Shown: piece by piece, positions 1 through 10,404 of the stretch
Layout: every line of letters begins with the position of its first letter
How positions within the stretch are numbered: the first letter of the stretch is position 1
Source: Phyllostachys edulis
Lineage: Eukaryota; Streptophyta; Magnoliopsida; Poales; Poaceae
Assembly: GCA_036346405.1 (NCBI GenBank)
Contig: CM070548.1
Span: 70,279,739-70,343,738 of the forward strand
Direction: 5' to 3'
DNA: 64,000 bases
Notes under the pieces: generated by a model
What the model was told of the DNA's origin: nothing
The model's database searches: none
The model's input: the letters and a program-made list of their open reading frames with translations, nothing else
Program-made: the position numbers and the translations under genes

Positions 1-676
1 CATGATTTTCAAATATGGTAATGTCATACTGCAATGCAATTATTGGTGACCAAATACAATTTTTTTCTCTTATAGCAGATACAATGAGGCTTCAATGGTA
101 AGAATTCATAGTCTAAAATCATATATAAGTGGTGAAGAACCGTTCACGGCGTATGTGATAAGAGGTTGAAAGCTAAGGTATAAATTGAAGCATACTACAT
201 ACATGCTCGGCAAGAATACTGTCAATGATCAAGACCTCGGGCCCCTTATCGAGCTTACCGAAAAAAATATGAGAGCACAATCTAGACGAATACTTTTATT
301 GCCGTGGACACAATGAGTGTTTGTATAAAAATATAATGAGAATGAGAATGAGAATATGGAGAGCGTGATGACCGTGTAAGAGTTATGGATATGGATGTAT
401 TGAGAATTTCTATTGCAGAATACGTGGGCTACCCCCTTTATAGCTATTAAAGGGGTGACAGTTAATGCTTCTAAAGGCGCCTTATGTCTTCACGTACGTT
501 TCTTTGTTGAGTCTTGAATCTTCACATCTCTTAGCCAATTGTTTTAAGTTGTCAGATGCAACAATAACCGCTCCCACGTTAGCCATGTGGGAAAATGTCA
601 TGTCTCCCGACCAGTTTACAGGTCGAGAATAACCCAAACCGTATAGCTGGTCGTGTTGTGTCCATGACTGGTCGTC
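1..676. other. Intergenic, no gene recognised
   Basis: I see no convincing reading frame here. The stretch is AT-rich with a short GAGAAT run near 335-360. Around 607-710 there are several GACCAGT/ACTGGTC words in both orientations, a pattern also seen in grass LTRs, so part of this may be an old LTR. No ends or target duplications are visible. Confidence 0.4.
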
Positions 677-1593
677 TCATGACTCAAACTGGTCTGTGAC
701 CAGTTTGGCCATAATAAATGAATTTGACTTCTTTTTAATACTAGTTGTAGATGCATAACCGTTATAAAGTGGGCCTTTAGTATGCGGGTCTACTTTATCT
801 AGAGTACCAACACCGACAACAATTAGTTTGACGCCGACTGAATCAAATCCCTCCTTTGCATCCCTCGATACAAAGGCACACTCCAAACTGCATGGACGCA
901 AGTAGAGTTGATGATTAGCACATAAAAAGAAATTAAACCAAGAAACATGAATGCTTATTGAGTATTAGTTAATTAGTTTTAGGTAAAACTATATCTAAAG
1001 GCTAACAGAAGTAGCCATCTTTCTTGCTAGCAAGGGCAATCGAAATACCTTAGCTGCACGACAACGGCCATTCCCTACACAAGCAATAAAGCACAGACCC
1101 AATTTATTAATGTATTGCACTAATTTCACACAAAAATTCTCATAGTGTTACAAAATAATTTCATAGTTAAAGGGGTTTTAGTTTTTTCAATCTAGAAGGG
1201 CACTATTTTGTTCAAGCAACAATTCATCACATCTCATGTTGAAAACTTCTGGTTGCAATGCTTAAACCCGATTATGCAAAGATAAAATTTGCTAGTTTAG
1301 GTCTCCTTGCGGCAAGCAATAAATAGATCTAGCTAATTAGGGGAAAGCAATGAGCATCTCTACCTCGTTCTAATCCCAAAGTCCCTTAACAGAATGGACT
1401 CGGCGGTGGCCGCGGAGAAGATGGAGATGCTGTGATCCTGGAGCACTTCCCTTCCTGAGCGCTCCCCTAGGTACGGCATGTCGCTGCGGCCAGAGACGAT
1501 CTCGACTATGGCTGGCAACTCCTGGAACAACGATAGCACGGAAAGGGGGACCTCAACGCCAACAACAATAATGGCCCTTATGCGTGTTGTCAT
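677..1593 (-). pseudogene. Peroxiredoxin-like 2 (PRXL2/AAED1-type) gene remnant
   Basis: Two minus-strand exon-like pieces are visible. The upstream one (1593 down to 1360) ends with a stretch including VLQDHSISIFSAATAESILL. The downstream one (901 down to 677) contains RDAKEGFDSVGVKLIVVGVG. Their order and content resemble the start of the thioredoxin-fold domain of plant PRXL2/AAED1-type proteins (AhpC-TSA_2 family), where a segment ending in a 'LFRDLW'-like motif is followed by the redox cysteine region and then 'RFDSAGVKLIAIGVG'. Here the cysteine region reads CSLEC (C-x3-C) rather than the usual closely spaced pair. The frame after GTLDK no longer resembles the family and runs to a stop. 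About 460 bp separate the pieces and could be an intron. The 3' part of the gene is missing. I read it as a fragment or pseudogene. The family call rests on remembered motif similarity and needs a search. Confidence 0.45.
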
Positions 1594-4500
1594 CGGGTGT
1601 GCTGCAACTAGGGGTAGATACCGAGCTAGGTACTAGTCTTACTGAGCTTTTCCTGAAATTGACACAATTTGATTTATTATCATTTTATTTATAGTTTGGA
1701 AGTATTTTTAGAACTGAGATAGCGAGCCGAGCGAGCCGAGCCAGAGCGAAGTCTAATTTCATTCAAATTGACTCATTTCAATGTTTAACAGGTGGCGAGC
1801 TATGTAGATCTTGCCAGAAAACATGGCGGGTCTGATGCAGGATACAAAGGAGAAGGGGGGTGTCGGGATCGAAATATACAAATTTGGACCCTCTGTGTAT
1901 ACTGCACCAGTCCAGGATCACGATAGTGCACACAGTGGCAACATGAATGAAATATCATTTCATATACAAAAAATGACTAATAAATAGGCAAATAACAATA
2001 ATTATCAGAGTAACGACCTTAAGGTCAAAGCATACAATTAACTGTAGAGATCATGTGGATATGATCCTAATCTTAGTGTGTTGAACAATTGGCAATAGCG
2101 TCGAGGTGTTTGGAGAAACCCTCGTTTTGAAAAGTCCTGCTGCTGTCAGTTGTAGGCGGTTAGACCAGCCAAGAGGCGGTGGTCGATCGACCAGTGGCGG
2201 CCTTGAGAGGTAGTCGGTCATACCAGCCCGGGTTTTGGCCAAGAGGTGGTGGTGGTCCGACTGCCAAGAGGCGCATCCGACCGGCCATAAATGACTTTTG
2301 AGTTTGGAGATAAGCCAAAAATAGAGGGTGTAGGCAAGAGAGGGGATTCTTTTACACTTGGTCTCATAATTTTTGGAGCTTCAAGTCAAAAGATCTATTC
2401 GTTTGAAATTTCCAGAGAGTTTCGGATTTTCAGAGTGGAATTTTGGCTAAGTCCCTTGTTGGGCGGTCAGACCGGCCAGGTGGCGGTCAAATCGCGGAGG
2501 CGGTCGACCACCAACAAATGGCGGTCAAACCGGCCAGGGGGCGATCAGACCGGCCATGGGTGGCGGTCTGACGGTTTTGACTTGTTCGTCGGCCAACTTA
2601 GCGGTGATGTTTGTCGGTTAGGTCAAGTTCATGGGTTTCATTGCATAGATATTGCATGATGCATGTTTTGGCTAACATGGGTCAAGTTGTGAAGAACTTG
2701 TGCCCAAAAATGGTTGCTTGGTCTATTGTTGTGCAGGTGACTTGGAGTCAATTATGGTCAACGACGAGGAGGACCGGGACTAGGTTAGGAGAACTGAGGT
2801 TTGGAACGGTCGTGGATGTCGGGTGAGATGGTTGGACTCAAGCAAGGCGCAAGATGGACTAGAACCATAGAAGGTGAAGTTTGAGCAAAGGCCTTTGTGA
2901 AGGTATGTGCTCATGTCTCATCAATTATGTGAATTGATGATTGTGCGTATCGTGTGGTGCTACGAAACGGTTTGCTCGTTTGTGATGGTTGTAGGACACC
3001 AGAGCTAGGTCATCGTGAGGCGAACTAGATCGGGACTAGGTTAGAAGAACCGAGGTCCAGAACGATCGAGGTGGTACTGGAAGACGACTGAGGCTAGCGG
3101 AGTGCTTACAAGCCAAGAAGACAAGGAACCAGAGCCGGCTCTAGGTGATGAACATGACGAGCAAATGCAAGGTTGATCGGGCTAGACTCAGGGAGGAGTT
3201 GAGGTTTGGAATAGGCTCAAAGAGTAGCTGAGGTCCTGAATGGTCAAGGAAGCCGGGTGCAGTTATGGTGAGACGTATGGTGCGCCAAGTGACTTGGTCT
3301 TAGTTGCAAGCGAGGACGGTTCGATGGGATCCAGACGCGTGAGAGGCTTGGCGGGAAGTCATTAGGGCCACATGGATGATGATGGAGCATGGGAGATGCT
3401 TCGAGGCGAAGGAATCGCCAAAGGTCGGTAGAGGGTTATTTTGGGAAATTGCCCTATACTGAAAAAGTGGTAAGTGGTGGTGTGCGAAACCACCTTCTTG
3501 GCCTTAGAGAAATCGCGGAGCAAGACGGCGCAAGGAAAGGCGATCTAGGTCAAGAGAAGATGAAGATGACGCTTTGAGAAGCGTGCGTGAGTGAAACCCG
3601 TTTGTGTGTAGACTTAACGGGTGTCCATTTGGGTGCCTCTCTAGGGCTAGCCTCCACCATAAAAGAGGAGGGTGTTGGTTGTAATTCTCAACCCTCATAT
3701 CTAAAATCCTAGTTTGTGTTTTAGGGTTATGAGAGAATAATGGAGAGGTTAGGGTTCTAGGGAGATAGATTGATTGTGTAACATCCTAGTTTTTCTAAGC
3801 CTTTTTGAGGTTTTCAAAATAAAAAAGAACAATTTGGTTTTGATGAGAGTTCAAAAGCTTAACTTGAGATTTTGGAATTAAGGTGTTTAAAATGACTAAA
3901 TCAAACTTCAACTAAATCAAGTTCAGTGTATTTCAAGTTCATTGGAGTTCTCTAGTGTTGTCTTTCCCCTTCCCTATTCGCTCCGTGTTTCTTATGGCCC
4001 GAGCACTTTCCTCTGTCCAGACCTCCTTTGTTTGGATTTGAGGATCCAAACCTCCCTTCATTTGGATCTGGGGGTCCAGACCTCCCTTGCGTTTGGACCT
4101 CTCCCTTCGTCTAGACCTCCCTCTCATTGGACCTCCCACTTGGTCTTTTTGTTAAGACCACCCTCTTGGGTCACGACCTTCCCTTGGAGTCACGACCTCC
4201 CTTTTTGTCCTTTAGTCACGACCTCCCCTTGGAGTCACGACCTCCCTTTTGTCATTTTGCCGTGACCTCCCCTTTTGTTGTTTCGCCGTGACCTCCCCAT
4301 GGTCACGTGACACCCTTGTGGTCACAACCTCCCCTTGGGCACGTGCGCCATTTGGGTCACGACCTTCTCTTTGGTCACGACCTACCCTTTGTTTTGACCA
4401 TCTCTTTTGAGTGTTGACCGATCCCAACTATCAGTCTTGCTCACCTTCTTCTTCCTCTCATCGTGTCATTGATGACACATTTGTCCTTACTGCATTTAAT

Positions 4501-4662
4501 GATGTTGTGTTGCATTAAATAATATCGCTTCAATGATACCTATTTCCCTCTTGTCTTCTCGATACCGCCCCATCATCTCCTTCACCTGCTCGGCATGCTT
4601 TGTCCTGTCACATGTGCCCTTGATCGTGTGCACCTTTGAGTCCCTCAGTGACTCTCCCCTGG

Positions 4663-4670
4663 CTATATAA
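4663..4670 (+). promoter_or_regulatory. TATA box of the 5' LTR
   Basis: CTATATAA in the context CCCTGGCTATATAAGCCCG, conserved in the 3' LTR at about 15373-15381. Its position within the LTR fits the RNA polymerase II promoter of the retrotransposon. Confidence 0.7.
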
Positions 4671-5013
4671 GCCCGAGCAACCCTCTATCATCACCTTTTG
4701 CCAATTCCCTTGCTCTCTTGATTCTTACGGCTTCAAGCTTTGTCACCAAAGAGTCTGCATGAAGCTTGCGCCATCTTCAACCACCTCGTTGCCAAGAAGT
4801 TCGCTTGAGCGCCGCCGTCGTCATCCTCCTCTAGTATTCTCCTACCTCTCTCTCTCCCTCCCTCTCTTTCTGTCCTGGTGAGTCTCTCCGTGCCCTGTTC
4901 CTTCCCTTGTTCCTTCCTACGACTACGCTGCTTAGTCGTATTCCTTCTTACGACTACGCTGCATAGTTGTATACTTTGTATTCTTCATATGACCACTTTG
5001 AGTAGTCGTATCT

Positions 5014-5290
5014 TCCTTAGGACCTCCTGTATCCTTTTTGTCGTTTCCTCATGACCTCTTGTATCCTTTTTATCGTTTCCTCAGGACCTCCTCCTTAGGA
5101 CCTCCTGTATCCTTTTTGTCGTTTTCTCAGGATCTCCTCAGGACCTCCTCCTCATGACCTCCTGTATCCTTTTTGTCATTTCCTCAGGACCTCCTCCTTA
5201 GGACCTCCTGTATCTTTTTGTCGTTTCCTCAGGACCTCCTCCTTAGGACCTCCTATACCCCTTTTGTCATGTTGTCAGGACCTCCTCCTC
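5014..5290 (+). repeat. Minisatellite-like array in the 5' LTR
   Basis: Degenerate tandem units of roughly 25-50 bp built from AGGACCTCCT, GTATCCTTTTTGTC and GTTTCCTC. The 3' LTR has the same array at about 15733-15985 with a different copy number and order of units. Replication or reverse-transcription slippage is the simple explanation. Confidence 0.75.
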
Positions 5291-7165
5291 CGGACCTCCC
5301 TCGATCTCCTTCTGACTCGTCGGACCTCCTCCGAAGGGCCTGTTTTTATTCCAATTTCTTGCTGATTGGTTCTAGTTGGTTCGTTTTGGAGTTCATTTGG
5401 TTTTTATTTGGTGTTTATTTGATTTGCTTCGTTTTCTCGTGTAGATTTCGATGACTTAGGAGAGTCCGAGTACTTTGAAGAAGAGGACCTTCAAGCTTTC
5501 GAGCAAGGTAAGTTACACCCTTGATCATATTGAACCCAATGTCTCAAATTATTTAATTTCTGTTTCAAATTACTATTGCATGCTTATTTGAATTCAAGTA
5601 ATTTAAATCCCTATTTTAACTTCATAGTTATTCCTAGTTCCTTTGTACATCCAAACTTGGTAATTGATTTGACCTCCCCTTGTCACCTTAGTAAAGCGCT
5701 AGTTGGTACATTAGTATGAACTAGCATGTTTCAAAACTCTATGCTTAGTCAAGCTTAGACCAAAAATCTTGATTTGGGAGTTTTACTGCCAAAAGACCAA
5801 TGTTTTCAAATGTTTTAACAATGACCTTGAGTGGTCGTGGAAGTTTGCAAAGGTTTTTGAAAAGCAAAGCAAAAGGAAAATTAGTTTGCACTTGAGAGAA
5901 TTGGTTGTTTGGAGGGTGCATGTTGATGCACGGGCTCAACCATGTTAGGGTTGAGGCCTAGGGGTTGTTGGAAGTCGCCTAAGTCAGTTAAGGACCGATC
6001 TTCGAGTGTATTTTACTATGCCTCACCGTGCAACCACATGTCCAAAAATGGGGAGGACCTGGCTAACTAATTTACAACGTTCCATCGTGGTCGTTCCATC
6101 CGGTTGTGTGAGTGTCTTGACGACCTATTTTTATTTATTCCCACCTAGCGCAAGAGGGGGCCATGAACCCGGCGGGTTGTTGCCCAAAGGGGGCGAAACC
6201 TTAGAGAGGGGGGACTACGGTGGAATGGCGCATTGTAAAGGCCTTGTCACGTGATCTAGACCACTTACCTACGGTAGTGAGTGGTGGTATTAGCGGATGC
6301 CAAACAAACTAGAGAAGTCGTGTCATGTGGGTAAAGTTGTACACCTCTGCAGAGTGTAAAACTATTCGAATAGCCGTGTCCATGGTCATGGACAAAGTAG
6401 CAAAGATGCTCCAAGTTAGATTTTGGTTTTGTTTTCAAAATGCTTTATGAAATGGTTTTGGATGTCTATCCAAATTGGTTCGGACTGGTAGCCTTGTGGC
6501 AGGAGAGTATCCTTCACCACTTGTTGATAAATTTTATCCAACTGTAAAACTGATTTAGAAAATGAATTTTAGTTATTGTATAACTACTTTGGAACTTAGT
6601 ACATGTATTTGGAAAGAAACATGGCTTTATGCAAAGACAACCCTATAAGACCTCCTTGAGATATCTTGGTTTGCATGCATTCAATCTGTTACTTGACAGG
6701 TGTGACTTGCGAGCACGGTGGTTGTGCTCACTCTTGCTTGACATGTTTGAGCAGGAGAGGACGTCTACGAGGACCCTAAAGACCATGACGTCTAGGCTGC
6801 GCCCTCCACCGATTTGTCTGTGGCGAATCGGGTGGTCCACTACTTTTGCTTCTATTGTGTTTTGTTTTGTTGGCTCGTGAGCTGCCCTTGTAATCAACTT
6901 TGTTGTTATTTTAATAAAGTTGCATTAATGGATGTTACCACTCTTGTTAACTGTGTGAGCTAGCTGTTGGTCCTTGGGACTAGCTTGGTTGTGCACAGAG
7001 GGTTCGAGACCTCCTGAGTCCAACCGTGTGGTCGTGCCTTTGGGTGATCCCGGGTTCGGTCATGACTTTGGGACCTCCTTGAGGTCCGGGCCGTCACAGG
7101 ACCTCCCTTCGAGGTGCTCCTGGGACTGTCCGTGACCTCCCTGAGGTCCGGGTGGTGACAAGAAG

Positions 7166-7178
7166 TGGTATCAGAGCC
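7166..7178 (+). other. Primer-binding site of element C
   Basis: TGGTATCAGAGCC, complementary to the 3' end of plant initiator tRNA-Met, starts 5 bp after the LTR end. This is the minus-strand priming site for reverse transcription. Confidence 0.9.
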
Positions 7179-7565
7179 ATCTCGACTGCAGGTCGTAACC
7201 TAGTAGATTGGCAATTTCAAAATCTATTTTATATAACATGAAAAATAATTTGTTGTCTCCTCATCTGGGTCATCTTTCTATCCTTACCTCCTTGGTATTG
7301 TTCCTTACCTCACTCTCTCTCCTCACCATTTTACAATGCCAAATGGATCCTCTTCCCTTAGAATTTCTATAGGTGGCCTCTCAAGTAGTCCCTGGAGTTC
7401 AAGACCTCCTGAAGACCTCTCGACCTCTCGCGTCGAGTAGAACGTGTATTGTTATTAAAGTATTTTGAAAAGCTCTTTGTGCTAGTGGTTTTGCTTGGGT
7501 GGGTTGTTTCGCCCTGTTCCCCTTAGGTTCTCATCTTCTTTTCTAAATTTGTGGAGTTCTGGCAG

Positions 7566-8674
7566 ATGGTGACTACTCGCGACAGTGGCAGCGCCGGTAG
7601 TCAGAACAAAGAGACAGTGCAAGAGAACCCAATTCTTCCACCACCACCTCCTCCAGCTGAAGGCCTCGACTGAAATCAGATGATGGCCAATCAAGCTCGG
7701 TTGATCAATCTGCTCGCGTAGTCCATCAACAACACCCAGACCTTGCAAGCAGCAGCGGCAGTGGCTCAACCTCAAGTTGTTGCTCCACCACTTCCAAGGG
7801 CCAACATAGCAAAGTTCATGAGGTTGCGTCCACCGACCTTCTCCAGTAGCACTGAGCCAATGGAGGCTAATGATTGGCTCAGAGCAGTTGGCAGAAAACT
7901 AGACATGATCCAGTGTTCTGATCGTGAGAGGGTGATGTTCGCCTCTCACTAGCTCAATGGACCAGCTTCACAGTGATGGGATAACTTTACCCAGTCCCAC
8001 GCGGATACTCAGACCATCACTTGGGATGAGTTCGTGCAAGCATTCCGCCATGCACACATTCCTCTCGAGCATAATGTCCCTAAAGAAGAAAGAATTCTGC
8101 ACCTTACGCCAAGGCAACCGCTCAATTAATGAGTACTTGCACAAGTTCAACCAGTTAGTCCATTATGCTCTAGAAGACGTGGCAACGGATGAAGCCAAAC
8201 AAGAGAGTTTCTTGGAAGGACTCAACGATGACCTTGTAGTTCTCCTCATTGCCCAAGACTACACCGACTTCCAGCAGATGGTCAGCAAGGCTATCCACTA
8301 GGAAGGCAAGCACCTGGAAATAGAGAACCGCAAGAGGAACAAAGCAACCTAGAAATTCAACCCTGGGGGTTTTCCAAAGCCAGACCTCTCGGCATGAGAC
8401 TTCCCAAACAGGACCTTCCAGACCTCTCCGTCTAAGTCTGGCGCGCCACTCAGCCTTGATCAACTCAAGCTTTCGCTCCACCTCCTCCGGAGGTCAGCTT
8501 CCGAAGAAGGCACCTCCCACGACCTCCTCCACAAGAGTCACTTGCTTCTATTGTAATGAAGTGGGTCACTACACCAAAAGGTGCCCGAAGAAGAAGCAGT
8601 CAGCAACCCCAACTCGACCAAATCAAGCAGTTCCCGCACCCAGCAACACCTCAACCATGAAGCCCTCAGTGTAG
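7566..8674 (+). pseudogene. Element C gag (nucleocapsid) pseudogene
   Basis: Gag packages the element RNA. The likely start is the ATG at 7566 (MVTTRDSG...), after a leader downstream of the primer site. An alanine/proline-rich N-terminal part is followed by the retrotransposon gag domain (about 7800-8300, including FMRLRPPTFSSS and later LRQGNRSINEYLHKFNQL). A CCHC zinc knuckle, CFYCNEVGHYTKRC, lies at 8543-8584. Stops or frame changes occur near 7671, 7950, 8300 and 8350, so no full-length Gag can be made. The zinc knuckle is intact. The identification is firm and the reading frame is dead. Confidence 0.88.
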
Positions 8675-8677
8675 TAC

Positions 8678-9130
8678 ATGAGAGGACGTGTGAATCACGT
8701 CACAGCTGAAGAAGCTCAAACCGCACTGGACGTGGTCCTTGGTACATTCCTTGTCAATCCAGTACAGGCCTCAGTTTTATTTGACTCTAGAGCTTCGCAT
8801 TCTTTTGTTTTGAGTAAGTTTGTGGAAAAATATGGGTTATCTATCTCTCCCTTAGTTAACCCTATGTTAATCCATTCTCCTGACTCAGAAATGAGAACTA
8901 ATTCCCTAAGTCCAAACCTTACCTTGGAAATTTCGGGAGTACCCTTCCTGGCAGACTTAATAGTCTTGCACTCCCAAGGATTAGATGTGATTCTCGGAAT
9001 GAATTGACTAGCCAAGAATCAAGGCCAGATAGACTATGCCAGTAGGTATATCACCCTCACCAATGATCAAGGAATCCAAGTAGAATTCAGACCCGAGACC
9101 TCCCTTAGAGGAGGTCCTTTCCTGACCAGT
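8678..9130 (+). pseudogene. Element C aspartic protease region
   Basis: Retropepsin would cleave the Gag-Pol polyprotein. The active-site block reads VLFDSRASHSFVLSKF. Family members usually have DSGA(S/T)HSF, so the glycine after D-S is replaced by arginine. The later flap-side block DLIVLHSQGLDVILGMN is recognisable, followed by a stop where a tryptophan is usual (about 9008). A linker with GACCTCC-like sequence leads to the reverse transcriptase. Probably inactive. Confidence 0.8.
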
Positions 9131-9159
9131 TTGCAAGAGAAAACAACCAAAGGACCTCC

Positions 9160-10404
9160 GGGTGGTCCTAGAGACCTCTCGGGTGGTCTTGAAGGACATC
9201 CCAGTGGCCAATGAATACCTGGATGTTTTCCCTGAGGAATTACTCGGAATGCCACTAGATAAGGACATCATGTTCCTAATCGACCTAGTCCCAGGGACGG
9301 CTCCAATTTCAAAGAGACCCTACAGGATGCCAGCAAATGAGTTAGCAGAATTGAAGAGACGAATTGGAGAGTTGCAAGGCAAGGGTTTTATTCAACCGAG
9401 CTCATCACCTTAGGGAGCTCCCGTGCTGTTTGTCAAGAAGAAAGATAACAGTTTGAGGATGTGTGTGGATTACAGATCACTCAATGAGGTCACAATCAAG
9501 AACAAGTATCCTTTGCCCAGGATCGATGACCTCTTTGACCAGTTGAAAGGAGCAAGTGTTTTCTTCAAGATCGACCCAAGGTTTGGTTACCATCAATTGA
9601 AGATAAGACCAGAAGACATCCCCAAGACCGCTTTCACCACAAGATATAGACTGTACGAGTTCACAGTGATGTCTTTCGGCTTGACCAATGCACCAACTTA
9701 TTCCATGAACATGATGAACAAAGTGTTCATGGAGTTCTTGATAAGTTTGTGGTCGTGTTTATTGACGACATTCTCATCTACTCTAAGGATGAAGAAGAGC
9801 ATGAAGAGCACCTCAGAGTAGTGTTGGACAGGCTCAGAGAGCAACAGCTCTATGCCAAGTTCAGTAAGAGTGAATTTTGGCTAAGCCAAGTAGCTTTTCT
9901 TGGTCACATTGTTTCGACAGGAGGAGTTGCTGTTGATCCGACCAAGGTTGAAGCCGTGTTGGATTGGAGGTAACCCAAGTCGGTCACGGAAGTCGAGTTT
10001 TTCCTTGGATTGGCTGGTTACTACCGAAGGTTCATTGAAGGTTTCTTCAAGATCGCTAGACCTTTGACTCAACTCTTGAAGAAAGAAAAGAAGTTTGAGT
10101 GGACTGAGGCTTGTGAGCAAAGTTTCCAAGAATTGAAGAAGAGACTAGTTTATGCTCCTGTGCTAGTCTTTTCGGACATCCATAAGTATTTTGAAGTGTT
10201 TTGTGGCACCTACCGTCAAGGCCTCGGCTGTGTGTTAATGCAAGAAGGAAGAGTTGTGGCATATGCGTCTCGGCAGTTGAAGCCTCATAAAGGAAATTAC
10301 CTGACGCATGACCTGGAGCTAGTTGCAATTGTGCATGCCTTGAAGATTTGGCGGCATTACCTCATCGGTAATCGCTGTGAAATCTTCATGGACCAAAGAG
10401 CTTG
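9160..10404 (+). pseudogene. Element C reverse transcriptase and RNase H
   Basis: Copies element RNA to DNA and removes the RNA strand. The RT blocks run in order: YRSLNEVTIKNKYPLPRIDD (about 9471), the MSFGLTNAP motif (about 9670) and FIDDILIYS (about 9755), the catalytic F-x-DD box. A one-base loss near 9733 moves the frame just before FIDD, and stops occur at about 9410 and 9970. RNase H follows with GLGCVLMQ and ASRQLKPHKGNYLTHDLEL; the first catalytic aspartate of the usual DAS motif is replaced (CGTYRQGLG). The frame ends at about 10404. Clear gypsy RT/RNase H, not functional as it stands. Confidence 0.92.

Larger units (their letters stand above)
3777..7160 (+). repeat. 5' LTR of element C
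   Basis: Starts TGTAACATCC and ends GGTGGTGACA. It aligns by eye along its whole length with 14483-17780, differing by scattered substitutions and small indels. It contains a polypyrimidine-rich block with many GACCTCC words (about 4080-4420), a TATA box at 4663, and a short tandem array at about 5014-5290. ORFs predicted within it (4636-4881, 5173-5454, 6006-6254, 6629-6897) follow repeats and are not genes. Confidence 0.92.

Noticed and set aside
1789..1860. Exon-like plus-strand stretch after TTTAACAG (VASYVDLARKHGGSDAGY)
   Set aside because: No continuation is found on the far side of LTR A and the protein is not recognised; too short to call.
5014..5290. Regular repeats that could suggest a CRISPR array
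   Set aside because: Units vary in length, there are no unique spacers, and the sequence is a eukaryotic LTR duplicated at 15733-15985.
7166..7178. tRNA-Met-like sequence
   Set aside because: Only the 3' end complement is present; it is the primer site, not a tRNA gene. I found no complete tRNA in the window.
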